Below, one piece after another: positions 55,726 to 64,000 of a stretch of 64,000 bases of DNA (its first letter is position 1; every line of letters starts with the position of its first letter). Position numbers and translations under genes: made by a program. The notes beneath the pieces are model-generated. The model was not told the origin of the DNA and did no database searches. It was given only the letters and a program-made list of their open reading frames with translations. This DNA is from Deltaproteobacteria bacterium. Its GTDB lineage: Bacteria > Myxococcota_A > UBA9042 > DTJE01. Location of the stretch: NCBI GenBank assembly GCA_029547805.1, contig JAKPOP010000008.1, forward strand, positions 62,001-126,000. The letters run 5' to 3'.

Positions 55726-58332
55726 TCACTCCGGAGGGACCTTCGGGCGAACGGGGGCCGTTCCGGTCCCCTGGAGCTTCTGCTGCAGATAGGCCAGGGA
55801 TTCCTCGACCTGGTCGATCAGGATCAGCCCCACGTCTCCAGACCCCAGCCGGGAGAGCCCCGTGTCGATGGCCTGGAACTCTCCTCGGACCTCGGCGACG
55901 ACCCGGGCCCGAGGCGCTCCCTGGAGCCCCTGGCGCAGCAGGGCGATCACCTCGCCGTCGGCCCGTCCCCGCTGGCAGCGGTCCTGGTAGAGCACCACCT
56001 CGTCGAAGAAGGCCCCGATGATCTGTCCCTGGCGGACGATGTCCACGTCCCGTCGATCCCCGGCAGCGCTGATCACGACGACCCGCTTGCCGGCCGGCAG
56101 GTTCGCGATGGCCCGGGTGAGGGCCTCGATGGCATCGGGATTGTGGCCGTAGTCGGCGATCACCGTCGCCCCGTTCCACTCCATCCAGTTGAAGCGCCCA
56201 GGGGTCATTGCCGGCGTGCTCTGGAAGGTGGCGAGCCCTTGAAGAATGACCTCCCAGGGGACCCCCAGGGCCCAGCAGGCCCCGATGGCCGCCATGGCAT
56301 TTTCGACCTGGAAGGGGAGGCGACCCTCCCGGGTCAGGGGGATCCGGGACAGGGGGACCTCGATCTCGTCGTCGTCTCCCCGGACGGCCCGCAGGGAATC
56401 ACCGTCCCGGAAGAGGGCGCGCCCATCCCGGGCCCGGTGCCGTTGAAGCACCGGGTTGGCGGGGTCCGTGGCGAAGTAGAGCACCGACCCCCGGCAGGCG
56501 TCGGCCATTCGGACCACCAGGGGGTCCATCGCGTTGAGCACCGCCGTGCCATGGGGGGCCACGGCCTGCACGATGACCCGTTTCACGACCGCCAGGTCCT
56601 CGACGCTGTCGATGAAGGCGAGGCCCAGGTGGTCCCCCTGTCCGACGTTGGTGACCACCGCGACGTCACAGAAATCGAACCCGAGGCCTTCCCGGAGGAT
56701 CCCTCCCCGGGCGGTCTCCAGCACCGCCGCCTCCACGTCGGGGTGGGACAGGACGTTCCGGGCGCTCCGGGGCCCACTGCAATCGCCACGCTCGATGAGC
56801 CTCGCGCCGATGGAGATGCCGTCGGAACAGGTCATGCCGACCGTGCGGCCCATCGCGGAGAGAATGTGGGTCACCAGGCGGACCGTGGTCGTCTTGCCGT
56901 TGGTTCCGGAGACCGCCACCACGGGGATCCGGCCGTCGTCCCCCGGCCCGAAGAGCAACGACACGATGGCCTCCCCCACCGGTCGTCCCTTGCCATAGGA
57001 GGGGTCCAGGTGCATGCGCAGCCCTGGGGCGGCATTGACCTCCACGACCGCCCCCCGGGTCTCCTGGAGCGGACGGTCGATCCGGGGGGCGATGATGTCC
57101 ACGCCGCAGATGTCCAGGCCAATCATGTGGGCCGCCTCGACGGCCTGCGTTGCCACGTCCGGATGCACCTCTTCGGTGACGTCCGTGGCCGTGCCGCCAG
57201 TGCTCAGGTTCGCGTTGCGCCGCAGCAACACCTCCTGTCCCGGTTCCGGCACCGAGTCGGGGGTCAGCCCCTGTTGCGACAGCAGTGCCAGGGCGATGTC
57301 ATCCAGCCGCACCTTGCTCAGGGACGTCGCGTGGCCCTCGCTCCGTCGGGGGTCGGCGTTGATCTTCTCCACCAGGGCCCGGACAGATCGCACCCCGTCA
57401 CCGACCGCCACCGGGGCATCCCGCCGGGCCGCGGCCACCATCCGGTCCCCAACGACCAGCAACCGGTAGTCGTGCCCGTGGACATAGCGCTCGACCAGCA
57501 CCGTGTCATCGAAGGCCCGTGCGACTCGGAAGGCCTCCTCGACCTGCTCCCGCCGGGAGAGGTTCACGCTGACGCCCTTGCCCTGGTTGCCGTTTCGGGG
57601 CTTCACCACGACCGGGAAACCGACCTCCAGTGCAGCGTGCCAGGCCTCCTCCGGGCTCTCGACCGACCGCCCCTCGGGGACCGGGACCCCTCCGGCAGCC
57701 AGCAGGTCCTTGGTCAACTGCTTGTCCTGGGCGATGCCCTCGGCGATGGCCGGCGTGTGGTCCGTTTCGGCGGCCAGGATCCTCCGCTGTCGGACCCCCC
57801 AGCCCAGGCGGACCAGACTCCCCCGGGTCAGGCGCTGGACCGGGATGCCCCGCTTTCGGGCGGCTCGGACAATGGCCCCCGTGCTGGGGCCCAGTCGAAC
57901 CTCCTCGTCGAGGGAACGGACCTCATCGACCAGCATGGTGACGTCCAGGAATCCCCCGGAGGCACATTCCCGACAGGCCTTCTGCGCCAGGTCCATTGCC
58001 AGCCGTCCGACCTCCTCGTCCACGTACTCCACGACCACGCGGAAAGTGCGGTCCGGTCTGGCCGGGACGACCTTGCAGAAGGACACGGGACACCCGGCCC
58101 GGACCATCAATCCCAGGGCGATTCGCCCCAGCAGGTGCGCCGGCGTTCGTGGAAGAATGGTTCCCCCGTTGGTGCCTTCCAGTGCGGCCAGCAGGTCCCG
58201 GCCGTGCTCGTTCATCGCCGAGGCGTCGCCCCCCGGGAGTTCCTGTGGGTCCAGGGTGACCATGGCCTCGATCACTGGGTGTCGAGACCAGATGTTGGGT
58301 CCGTGAAGGGCCCGGATGCGCTCGACCGTCAT
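55726..58332 (-). CDS. cphA: Cyanophycin synthetase
   Basis: An 868-residue enzyme that builds the arginine/aspartate polymer cyanophycin. The N-terminal domain spans about 1-160. The ATP-grasp domain follows (QDKQLTKDLLAAGGVPVPEG near 202-221, VVVKPRNGNQGKGVS, EVNAAPGLRMHLDPS near 431-445). The Mur-ligase-like domain has the P-loop SGTNGKTTT at about 475-483, then ETARGGILREGLGFD, VTNVGQGDHLG and YGHNPDAIEAL. All three domains look complete. Start at 58332 overlaps the stop of the upstream paralogue by ATGA. No cyanophycinase gene is in the window. Confidence 0.96.
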   Translation of the reverse strand: MTVERIRALHGPNIWSRHPVIEAMVTLDPQELPGGDASAMNEHGRDLLAALEGTNGGTILPRTPAHLLGRIALGLMVRAGCPVSFCKVVPARPDRTFRVVVEYVDEEVGRLAMDLAQKACRECASGGFLDVTMLVDEVRSLDEEVRLGPSTGAIVRAARKRGIPVQRLTRGSLVRLGWGVRQRRILAAETDHTPAIAEGIAQDKQLTKDLLAAGGVPVPEGRSVESPEEAWHAALEVGFPVVVKPRNGNQGKGVSVNLSRREQVEEAFRVARAFDDTVLVERYVHGHDYRLLVVGDRMVAAARRDAPVAVGDGVRSVRALVEKINADPRRSEGHATSLSKVRLDDIALALLSQQGLTPDSVPEPGQEVLLRRNANLSTGGTATDVTEEVHPDVATQAVEAAHMIGLDICGVDIIAPRIDRPLQETRGAVVEVNAAPGLRMHLDPSYGKGRPVGEAIVSLLFGPGDDGRIPVVAVSGTNGKTTTVRLVTHILSAMGRTVGMTCSDGISIGARLIERGDCSGPRSARNVLSHPDVEAAVLETARGGILREGLGFDFCDVAVVTNVGQGDHLGLAFIDSVEDLAVVKRVIVQAVAPHGTAVLNAMDPLVVRMADACRGSVLYFATDPANPVLQRHRARDGRALFRDGDSLRAVRGDDDEIEVPLSRIPLTREGRLPFQVENAMAAIGACWALGVPWEVILQGLATFQSTPAMTPGRFNWMEWNGATVIADYGHNPDAIEALTRAIANLPAGKRVVVISAAGDRRDVDIVRQGQIIGAFFDEVVLYQDRCQRGRADGEVIALLRQGLQGAPRARVVAEVRGEFQAIDTGLSRLGSGDVGLILIDQVEESLAYLQQKLQGTGTAPVRPKVPPE

Positions 58333-60458
58333 GGGGCGGCCTCCTCCATCCAGGGTTGCAGGCCGGTCCGGATGGTCTCCGGGTCCAGGCCCAGGGCCCA
58401 GGCCGTGGCCGCGGCAGCCAGGATCGGGGTGGGGTCCTCGGGGCCGATCCGACCAAGGTCCGTTTCGGACTCGTCCTGGAGCATCAGGCGGCCCTCGCGG
58501 AGCGTGACCACCAGTCCCTCCCGTTGCCGGTGATCCTGCAGCGACGGCGCCTCGGCGTCCCGGGCGAACAGGATGACGCCTCCATCGGAGAGGCGGGCCA
58601 TGTCGGCCGCCTGGGGGTCCTCGGCGTTGAGCACGGCATAGCCCAGCGCCGACACGACATCCACGGGACACCGCAGCACGCCGTAGAAATCGTCGGAGGT
58701 CCGGATGGATTCCCGCTCCAGCCCTTCGGGCTCGCCCACGTCGGTCACCACCGCGATCCGGCACCGATCGAAGCCCAATCCCTCCCGGAGGATGCCCTCC
58801 GGGTCGGCCTCCAGCAGGGCGAGGTCCACCTGGGGGTTTCGAAGCACCTTCCGGGCCCCCAGGGAATCGGCCCGCGGCGACGGGTCCAGCATCCGCCTGC
58901 CGACCCGGACCCCATCGCTGGAGGCGATTCCCAGGCGCTGTCCCGTGCCTTCCAGGATGCTGGCCACCATCCGGGTCGCCAGGTGTCTCCAGCGGTTTCC
59001 GGTGATGCAGATCACAGGGATTCGGCCGTTCTGGCCGTTCGGGAAGACCCAGTCGACGATGGCCTCCCCCACGGGGCGCGGGGTTCCCGTTGCCGGACGC
59101 AGGTGCATCAGGAGCCCGGGGCCCGCGTTGACCTCCACGACCGCCCCCTGTTGTTCCTGCAAGGGACGGGAGATGTCCTCGGCCACCAGATCGATCCCCG
59201 CAATGTCCAGGCCGATGACCCTGGCGGCCAGCACTGCCGTCGCCGCAACGTCCGGATGGACGTGGTCAGTACAGTCGTGGATGGCGTTGCCGTTCCGCTG
59301 CACCATCACCCGCTGCCCTGCAGCCGGAATGGCATCGGGTCCCGACAGGCCCTGGCGGCGCATGTCGAAGAGGCAGACCGGGTCATCGATCAGGCGAATG
59401 AGATTGTACGGAGCGTCCTCCTGGGTTCCCCGCCAGGGGACCTGATTCAGTTGGGCGTCGATCAACTGTTGGATCGTCGAGGTCCCGTCACCGACCACCC
59501 AGGCGATCTCTCCGCGGACGGCCGCCTGGACCTTCGACCCGACGACCAGCAGGCGATGCTCGACGCCCGGGATGAAGCGCTCCACCATCACTCCGGACCC
59601 CTCGGCCTCGGCCAGACGCCAGGCCTCCAGCACCTCCTCCCGCGTCCGGAGGTCCAGGCACACGCCTCGCCCGTGGTTCCCGTCCACCGGCTTCACCACC
59701 ACCGGGAGGCCGATGTCCTCCGAGGCGACCTCCCAGGCCTCCTCGGGGCTGCCCACGACGCGTCCCTCCGGGACCGGAACCCCTGCTGCCGCAAGCAGGG
59801 ATCGGGTCAGGTGCTTGTCCCGGGAGATCGTCTCGGCAATGGCCGAGGTCCGGTCCGTTTCCGCGGTCCAGACGCGGCGTGCCTTCGCTCCGTGGCCCAG
59901 TTGCAGCAGGTTCCCTTCATTGAGACGCTGCCACGGGATGTCCCGGGCCTCGGCGGCCTCGGCGATGGCCCGGGTCGAGGGGCCGATCCAGTGTCGGTCC
60001 ACCTGGTCCCGCAGGTTCCCCAGGGTGGCCTGAATGTCGAAGGGGCGGTCGTCGATGGCCGCCTTCAAGAGGTCCATGGCCGCCTGGAAGGCCGCTCGAG
60101 CCACGGCCTCGTCTCGGTATCGAAAGGCGACCTTGTAGATGCCCGGGTCGTAGGTCTCTCGGGTCTTGCCGAAGCCCACCGGGGTTCCGGCCAGGCTCTG
60201 GAGTTCCAGCACCACGTGCTCCAGCACATGGCCCATCCAGGTCCCCTCCCGGAGCCTCAGCACGAACCCTCCCCGTTCCCCGACGCCGCATCGATGCTCC
60301 TCCAGGGAGGGCAGCCAGCGAAGCAGGCGATCGTTGAACCCTGGGAGGGAGTTGCTGGGCGAGTCCCGCAGTTCCTCCAGGTCAACCAGGGCTTCCATGC
60401 AGGTCCGCCGAGACCAGAAGTTCGGCCCTCGGAGTGCCCGCATCCTCAAGACCTTCAT
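58329..60458 (-). CDS. Cyanophycin synthetase paralogue with degenerate Mur-ligase domain
   Basis: A 709-residue relative of CphA. The start at 60458 is set by AGGAGAGGACGG. The N-terminal and ATP-grasp parts match (SRDKHLTRSLLAAAGVPVPEG near 212-232, VVVKPVDGNHGRGV, EVNAGPGLLMHLRP). At the position of the second P-loop the sequence reads TGNRWRHLA (about 486-494) instead of GTNGKTTT, so this domain should not bind ATP in the usual way, and the C-terminus is shorter by about 160 residues. It resembles the cphA-prime or CphA2 type found next to cphA in some proteobacteria and cyanobacteria. It is translationally coupled to cphA. Confidence 0.9.
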   Translation of the reverse strand: MKVLRMRALRGPNFWSRRTCMEALVDLEELRDSPSNSLPGFNDRLLRWLPSLEEHRCGVGERGGFVLRLREGTWMGHVLEHVVLELQSLAGTPVGFGKTRETYDPGIYKVAFRYRDEAVARAAFQAAMDLLKAAIDDRPFDIQATLGNLRDQVDRHWIGPSTRAIAEAAEARDIPWQRLNEGNLLQLGHGAKARRVWTAETDRTSAIAETISRDKHLTRSLLAAAGVPVPEGRVVGSPEEAWEVASEDIGLPVVVKPVDGNHGRGVCLDLRTREEVLEAWRLAEAEGSGVMVERFIPGVEHRLLVVGSKVQAAVRGEIAWVVGDGTSTIQQLIDAQLNQVPWRGTQEDAPYNLIRLIDDPVCLFDMRRQGLSGPDAIPAAGQRVMVQRNGNAIHDCTDHVHPDVAATAVLAARVIGLDIAGIDLVAEDISRPLQEQQGAVVEVNAGPGLLMHLRPATGTPRPVGEAIVDWVFPNGQNGRIPVICITGNRWRHLATRMVASILEGTGQRLGIASSDGVRVGRRMLDPSPRADSLGARKVLRNPQVDLALLEADPEGILREGLGFDRCRIAVVTDVGEPEGLERESIRTSDDFYGVLRCPVDVVSALGYAVLNAEDPQAADMARLSDGGVILFARDAEAPSLQDHRQREGLVVTLREGRLMLQDESETDLGRIGPEDPTPILAAAATAWALGLDPETIRTGLQPWMEEAAP

Positions 60459-60565
60459 CCGTCCTCTCCTGTGAACGAGACAGGCCTCGGAATCGGGACG
60501 CAATCTTACGCCTGGACTTTCCGGGACACAAACGACCCGCGTCTCCTTTGGTTGCCGGCAGGGAC

Positions 60566-60571
60566 TTGACC
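60566..60571 (+). promoter_or_regulatory. Candidate -35 of the superoxide dismutase gene
   Basis: TTGACC is followed by a spacer that ends in the AT-rich Fur-box-like region. The exact -10 is unclear: TACTTG at 60589 fits the distance but poorly the consensus. Confidence 0.4.
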
Positions 60572-60592
60572 GGGCCGGGAAGGGGACTTACT

Positions 60593-60607
60593 TGATAAAC
60601 GTTCTCA
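60593..60607 (+). promoter_or_regulatory. Fur-box-like operator of superoxide dismutase
   Basis: TGATAAACGTTCTCA matches the 7-1-7 Fur consensus TGATAAT-N-ATTATCA at 11 of 14 fixed positions and is centred where the -10/start region of the promoter should be. It ends 20 bases before the start codon at 60628. Repression by Fur of a Mn-type superoxide dismutase is known in E. coli. Confidence 0.5.
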
Positions 60608-60627
60608 ACTGAAAAGGAGACCCTACC

Positions 60628-61326
<699 letters not shown>

Positions 61327-61396
61327 CGGTCCGGGGCCCTCCGCCACGCACTCCGAGGGTGGAGCGCCGCCATCTTCCCGTGTACACTGGCCCCGG

Positions 61397-63694
61397 GTGG
61401 CACCAGGGCGGCTCGTGACTGGGAAGGAGCACGGAACCCGGAATTCCCGGGAGGCCTTGCAGCAGGCGCTGGCGAGGACCCTGGGGAGCCTGCCGGCGCG
61501 GACCCTCTGGCTGGACCTGGACTCCCGACGGCGCTTCCGGGGGACCCTGCTGGCCCTGACCGCCGGGGAACTGGTGGCCGTCGAGGCCGACGACGGCGGC
61601 GGTGTTGACATCCGGCGCCTTTCCCGGAGCGACATCGTCGAACTGGCAGGCCGGGACCGCGCCGGACTCGGGACGCTGGAGGCCCGTTCCCGGGACCGTC
61701 TGCTGGGGCGCTGGCACTACACGGTGGCCGTGGCCCGGGACGTGGGGCGATTTGTCGAGGACTTCCGGCGCCACGGCCCTGAAGGGGAGGGGGCAGCCCC
61801 GGGGATGCCCGGCGAGGAGGGCGGGGAACCGGAGGACCTGGTTCCCGTCGAGAAGCCTCGGGTTGGCGTGCTGTTCCGGTTGCTGCCCTTCGCCCGGCCC
61901 CATCTGGCCTCCCTGGCCCTTGGGGTCCTTTTGACGCTCGCATCGACCGGCATCGGGCTGGTGCCTCCGCTTCTCACCTGGCCCCTGGTGGACGAGGTCC
62001 TGACCCCCTATCAGGAGCAGACCCGGGGCATTCGCGAGGATGCCTCGAAGAGCCCGGAGGAGGTCCGGCAGTCGCTGGAGACCCTCCGGGAGAGCGGTAC
62101 CTCGACCTTTGGCCGGGTGCCCTGGCTGCTGGCCGGCATGCTCGGGGCGGCCGTCGCGGCCTGGCTCCTGTCCTGGGCCCAGGGATGGGTCCTGGCCAGC
62201 CTCTCGGAGCGCGTCAGTGCGGGCCTTCGAAACCGGACCTACGCCCATCTCCAGACCCTCTCCATCGACTACTTCACCGCCCGGCGAACCGGGGACCTGG
62301 TCTCCCGGATCAGCAGCGACACGGACCGGATCTGCTATTTCCTGTCGGACACCCTGACCGACTTCACCACGGACCTGCTGATGCTCGTGGGGTCGGCGGG
62401 AATGCTCTTCTACATGGACCCGGTGCTGGCCGCCGCGACCCTCGGGACCTTGCCGATGGTCTTCCTGACCACCTGGGCGACCCGCAAGCGCCTGTCGGAA
62501 GGCTTCCTGCGGAGCAGCCGCACCTGGGCCGAGATGACGGCGATGCTGGCCGACACGATTCCCGGGATCAAGGTGGTGAAGGCCTTCGCCCAGGAGCGCC
62601 GGGAGGTCCGGCGCTTCGAGGAGGCCAATGCCCGGATCGTGGCGACCAACAACCAGGTGAACCGGCTGTGGACCTTCCTGTGGCCCACCGTCGGGATGGT
62701 GAACCAGCTGGGGGTGGTGGTTGCCTGGGCCTTTGGGGCCTGGCGGGTCTGGGACCAGCAGATCACCGTGGGCGTCCTGACGGCCTTCCTGGCCTACATC
62801 GCCCGGTTCTACTCGCGGATCGAGGCGATGACCCGGATGGGGGGATCGACCCAGCGGGCCGCCGCCAGTGCCCAGCGGATCTTCGAGGTCCTGGACCGGA
62901 CACCGGGAGTTCCGGACCCCCCGAGACCCGTGGCGGTCTCCTCGATCCGCGGCGAGGTGGAACTGGACCGGGTGGGGTTCCGCTACGGCAGCCGCCGGGT
63001 CCTGGAGGACGTGACCCTGCGCATCCGCCCCGGGGAGATGGTGGGCATCGTGGGGCCCACCGGGGCGGGGAAGACCACCTTGCTGGACCTGATCTGCCGT
63101 TTCCGGGACCCCACCGAGGGCACGATCCGGGTGGACGGCATCGACCTGCGTTCGATGACCGTGTTGGACTACCGGCGCCACATCGGCATCGTGCTCCAGG
63201 AGCCCTTCCTCTTTTACGGGACCATCGCCGACAACATCGCCTACGGACGGCCCGAGGCGACCCGGGACGAGATCGTCGCCGCCGCTCGGGCCGCTCGGGC
63301 CCATGACTTCATCCTCCAGTTGCCCGAGGGCTACGACTCGATCGTGGGGGAGCGGGGACAGACCCTCTCGGGGGGGGAGCGGCAGCGGATCAGCATCGCC
63401 CGGGCCATCCTGATCGACCCCCGGATCCTGGTCCTCGACGAGGCGACGTCGTCGGTGGACACGCGGACCGAGATGGAGATCCAGGAGGCCCTGGACCACC
63501 TGGTTCAGGGACGGACGACCATCGCGATCGCCCATCGCCTGAGCACGTTGCGCAAGGCGGACCGGCTGGTGGTGCTGGAGGGGGGGCGGGTCGTGGAGGA
63601 GGGGACCCACGAGGCCCTGCTGGCTGGTGGAGGCCTCTACAAGACCCTCTGGGAGGCCCAGGTCCACCAGGAGGAGCAGCGGAGGAAGGCATGA
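61397..63694 (+). CDS. ABC exporter, cyanophycin-cluster type
   Basis: A 765-residue fused ABC transporter. An N-terminal extension of about 150 residues (PARTLWLDLDSRRRFRGTLL and a later GRWHYTVAVARDVG) is not part of standard exporters. The six-helix membrane domain spans about 155-480, and the nucleotide-binding domain follows with Walker A GPTGAGKTT, Q-loop, signature LSGGERQRISIARAIL, and Walker B ILVLDEATSSVD. The start is uncertain: GTG at 61397 is used, with a TACACT -10-like sequence just 9 bases upstream. The next gene encodes DUF1854. ABC-DUF1854 pairs neighbour cphA in some proteobacteria, so a role in cyanophycin handling is inferred. Confidence 0.88.
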   Translation: MAPGRLVTGKEHGTRNSREALQQALARTLGSLPARTLWLDLDSRRRFRGTLLALTAGELVAVEADDGGGVDIRRLSRSDIVELAGRDRAGLGTLEARSRDRLLGRWHYTVAVARDVGRFVEDFRRHGPEGEGAAPGMPGEEGGEPEDLVPVEKPRVGVLFRLLPFARPHLASLALGVLLTLASTGIGLVPPLLTWPLVDEVLTPYQEQTRGIREDASKSPEEVRQSLETLRESGTSTFGRVPWLLAGMLGAAVAAWLLSWAQGWVLASLSERVSAGLRNRTYAHLQTLSIDYFTARRTGDLVSRISSDTDRICYFLSDTLTDFTTDLLMLVGSAGMLFYMDPVLAAATLGTLPMVFLTTWATRKRLSEGFLRSSRTWAEMTAMLADTIPGIKVVKAFAQERREVRRFEEANARIVATNNQVNRLWTFLWPTVGMVNQLGVVVAWAFGAWRVWDQQITVGVLTAFLAYIARFYSRIEAMTRMGGSTQRAAASAQRIFEVLDRTPGVPDPPRPVAVSSIRGEVELDRVGFRYGSRRVLEDVTLRIRPGEMVGIVGPTGAGKTTLLDLICRFRDPTEGTIRVDGIDLRSMTVLDYRRHIGIVLQEPFLFYGTIADNIAYGRPEATRDEIVAAARAARAHDFILQLPEGYDSIVGERGQTLSGGERQRISIARAILIDPRILVLDEATSSVDTRTEMEIQEALDHLVQGRTTIAIAHRLSTLRKADRLVVLEGGRVVEEGTHEALLAGGGLYKTLWEAQVHQEEQRRKA

Positions 63695-64000
63695 TGGACC
63701 CGGTGCGGCCGGACTTCGAGGTCTTCGTCGATGCCCTGGGACGCCTGGTCCTCCGGAGGCCCGACGGAACCGAGGAGGTCGGGGTGATGCCTGTCCGGGC
63801 CTTTCCCCTGTCGGACCCCGGCGGACTGGTGACCTTCTGCGATGCCGACGGTCGGGAGGTGGCCTCGGTGCCCCGGCTGGACCGGCTCCAGGGCGACGAT
63901 CGGCGCCTGGTCGAGGCCGAGATTGCCCGGTGGGAGTTCCTGCCGGTGATTCGCAGGGTCCGTTCCATCTCCCCGGTGGACTATCCCTCGGTGTGGGAGG
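63691..64000 (+). CDS. DUF1854 protein, start only
   Basis: The frame is open from ATG 63691 to the window edge, giving 103 residues, so the gene continues beyond. Its ATG overlaps the stop of the ABC exporter (ATGA), with GGAGGAAGG upstream. The visible part starts MMDPVRPDFEVFVDALGRLV and has VMPVRAFPLSDPGGL, FCDADGREVASVPRLDRLQ and EIARWEFLPVIRRVRSI, which match the start of DUF1854 proteins known beside cyanophycin synthetase genes. The domain's biochemical role is unknown. The tight coupling suggests it forms part of the transporter system. Confidence 0.85.
   Translation, partial: MMDPVRPDFEVFVDALGRLVLRRPDGTEEVGVMPVRAFPLSDPGGLVTFCDADGREVASVPRLDRLQGDDRRLVEAEIARWEFLPVIRRVRSISPVDYPSVWE

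Overview
The window is very GC-rich and comes from a Gram-negative bacterium that most resembles the Myxococcota or a neighbouring delta-proteobacterial-type lineage. The signs are three secreted proteins with Cys plus membrane-helix plus Arg-cluster tails of the MYXO-CTERM type, two large lipoproteins built of MopE-type CNGxDDxCDGxTDE repeats, a Ser/Thr kinase fused to a formylglycine-enzyme-like domain, a calpain-type protease, and many TTGAC-led promoters. Pta-AckA, ferredoxin-dependent 2-oxoacid oxidation and an OFA-type MFS carrier point to anaerobic or facultative metabolism, while superoxide dismutase, ferritin and a rubrerythrin-like protein point to oxygen and iron management. No rRNA, tRNA, CRISPR array, insertion sequence or phage gene was recognised, and no gene-free stretch exceeds about 300 bases.

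Layout. 1-4.9 kb: end of a membrane protein, cutA, a DMT exporter, a DUF4476 protein and the queuosine pair queA-tgt. 5-9.7 kb: kinase-FGE fusion and the first MopE-repeat lipoprotein. 9.8-13.9 kb: one 1368-residue protein joining topoisomerase III to RecQ helicase. 14-19.1 kb: a MORN/YwqK-repeat lipoprotein followed by a large MYXO-CTERM protein. 19.2-23.5 kb: ferritin, an orphan type IV pilin, a translationally coupled three-gene operon (exported protein, matrixin-type protease, OmpA-like protein) and a LEA14-type lipoprotein. 23.5-31.8 kb: GH92 alpha-mannosidase, a GH5-like protein lacking both catalytic Glu residues, an isoprenylcysteine-methyltransferase-like protein, a calpain-like protease with a small lipoprotein, and the MFS carrier. 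31.8-41.1 kb: M6 metalloprotease, HAD 5'-nucleotidase, second MopE-repeat lipoprotein, rhomboid protease, and an outer-membrane-barrel/lipoprotein pair. 41.3-47.9 kb: pta-ackA, elbB, and a coupled operon of alpha/beta hydrolase, diguanylate cyclase and PhnD-like binding lipoprotein.

48-55.7 kb is one ten-gene operon: a P-loop ATPase, a four-subunit 2-oxoacid:ferredoxin oxidoreductase, a NuoE-NuoF-NuoG-like flavoprotein module, a four-cluster ferredoxin and a ferritin-like protein. The best reading is a branched-chain or other 2-oxoacid oxidation system that moves electrons from ferredoxin to NAD. Acyl-CoA made here could feed substrate-level ATP formation together with Pta-AckA.

55.7-64 kb holds cyanophycin genes: cphA and a P-loop-less cphA paralogue on one strand, then superoxide dismutase, an ABC exporter and the start of a DUF1854 gene on the other. 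The last two are the gene types that accompany cphA in some proteobacteria. The window therefore combines surface predation or scavenging functions, anaerobic energy metabolism and nitrogen storage.
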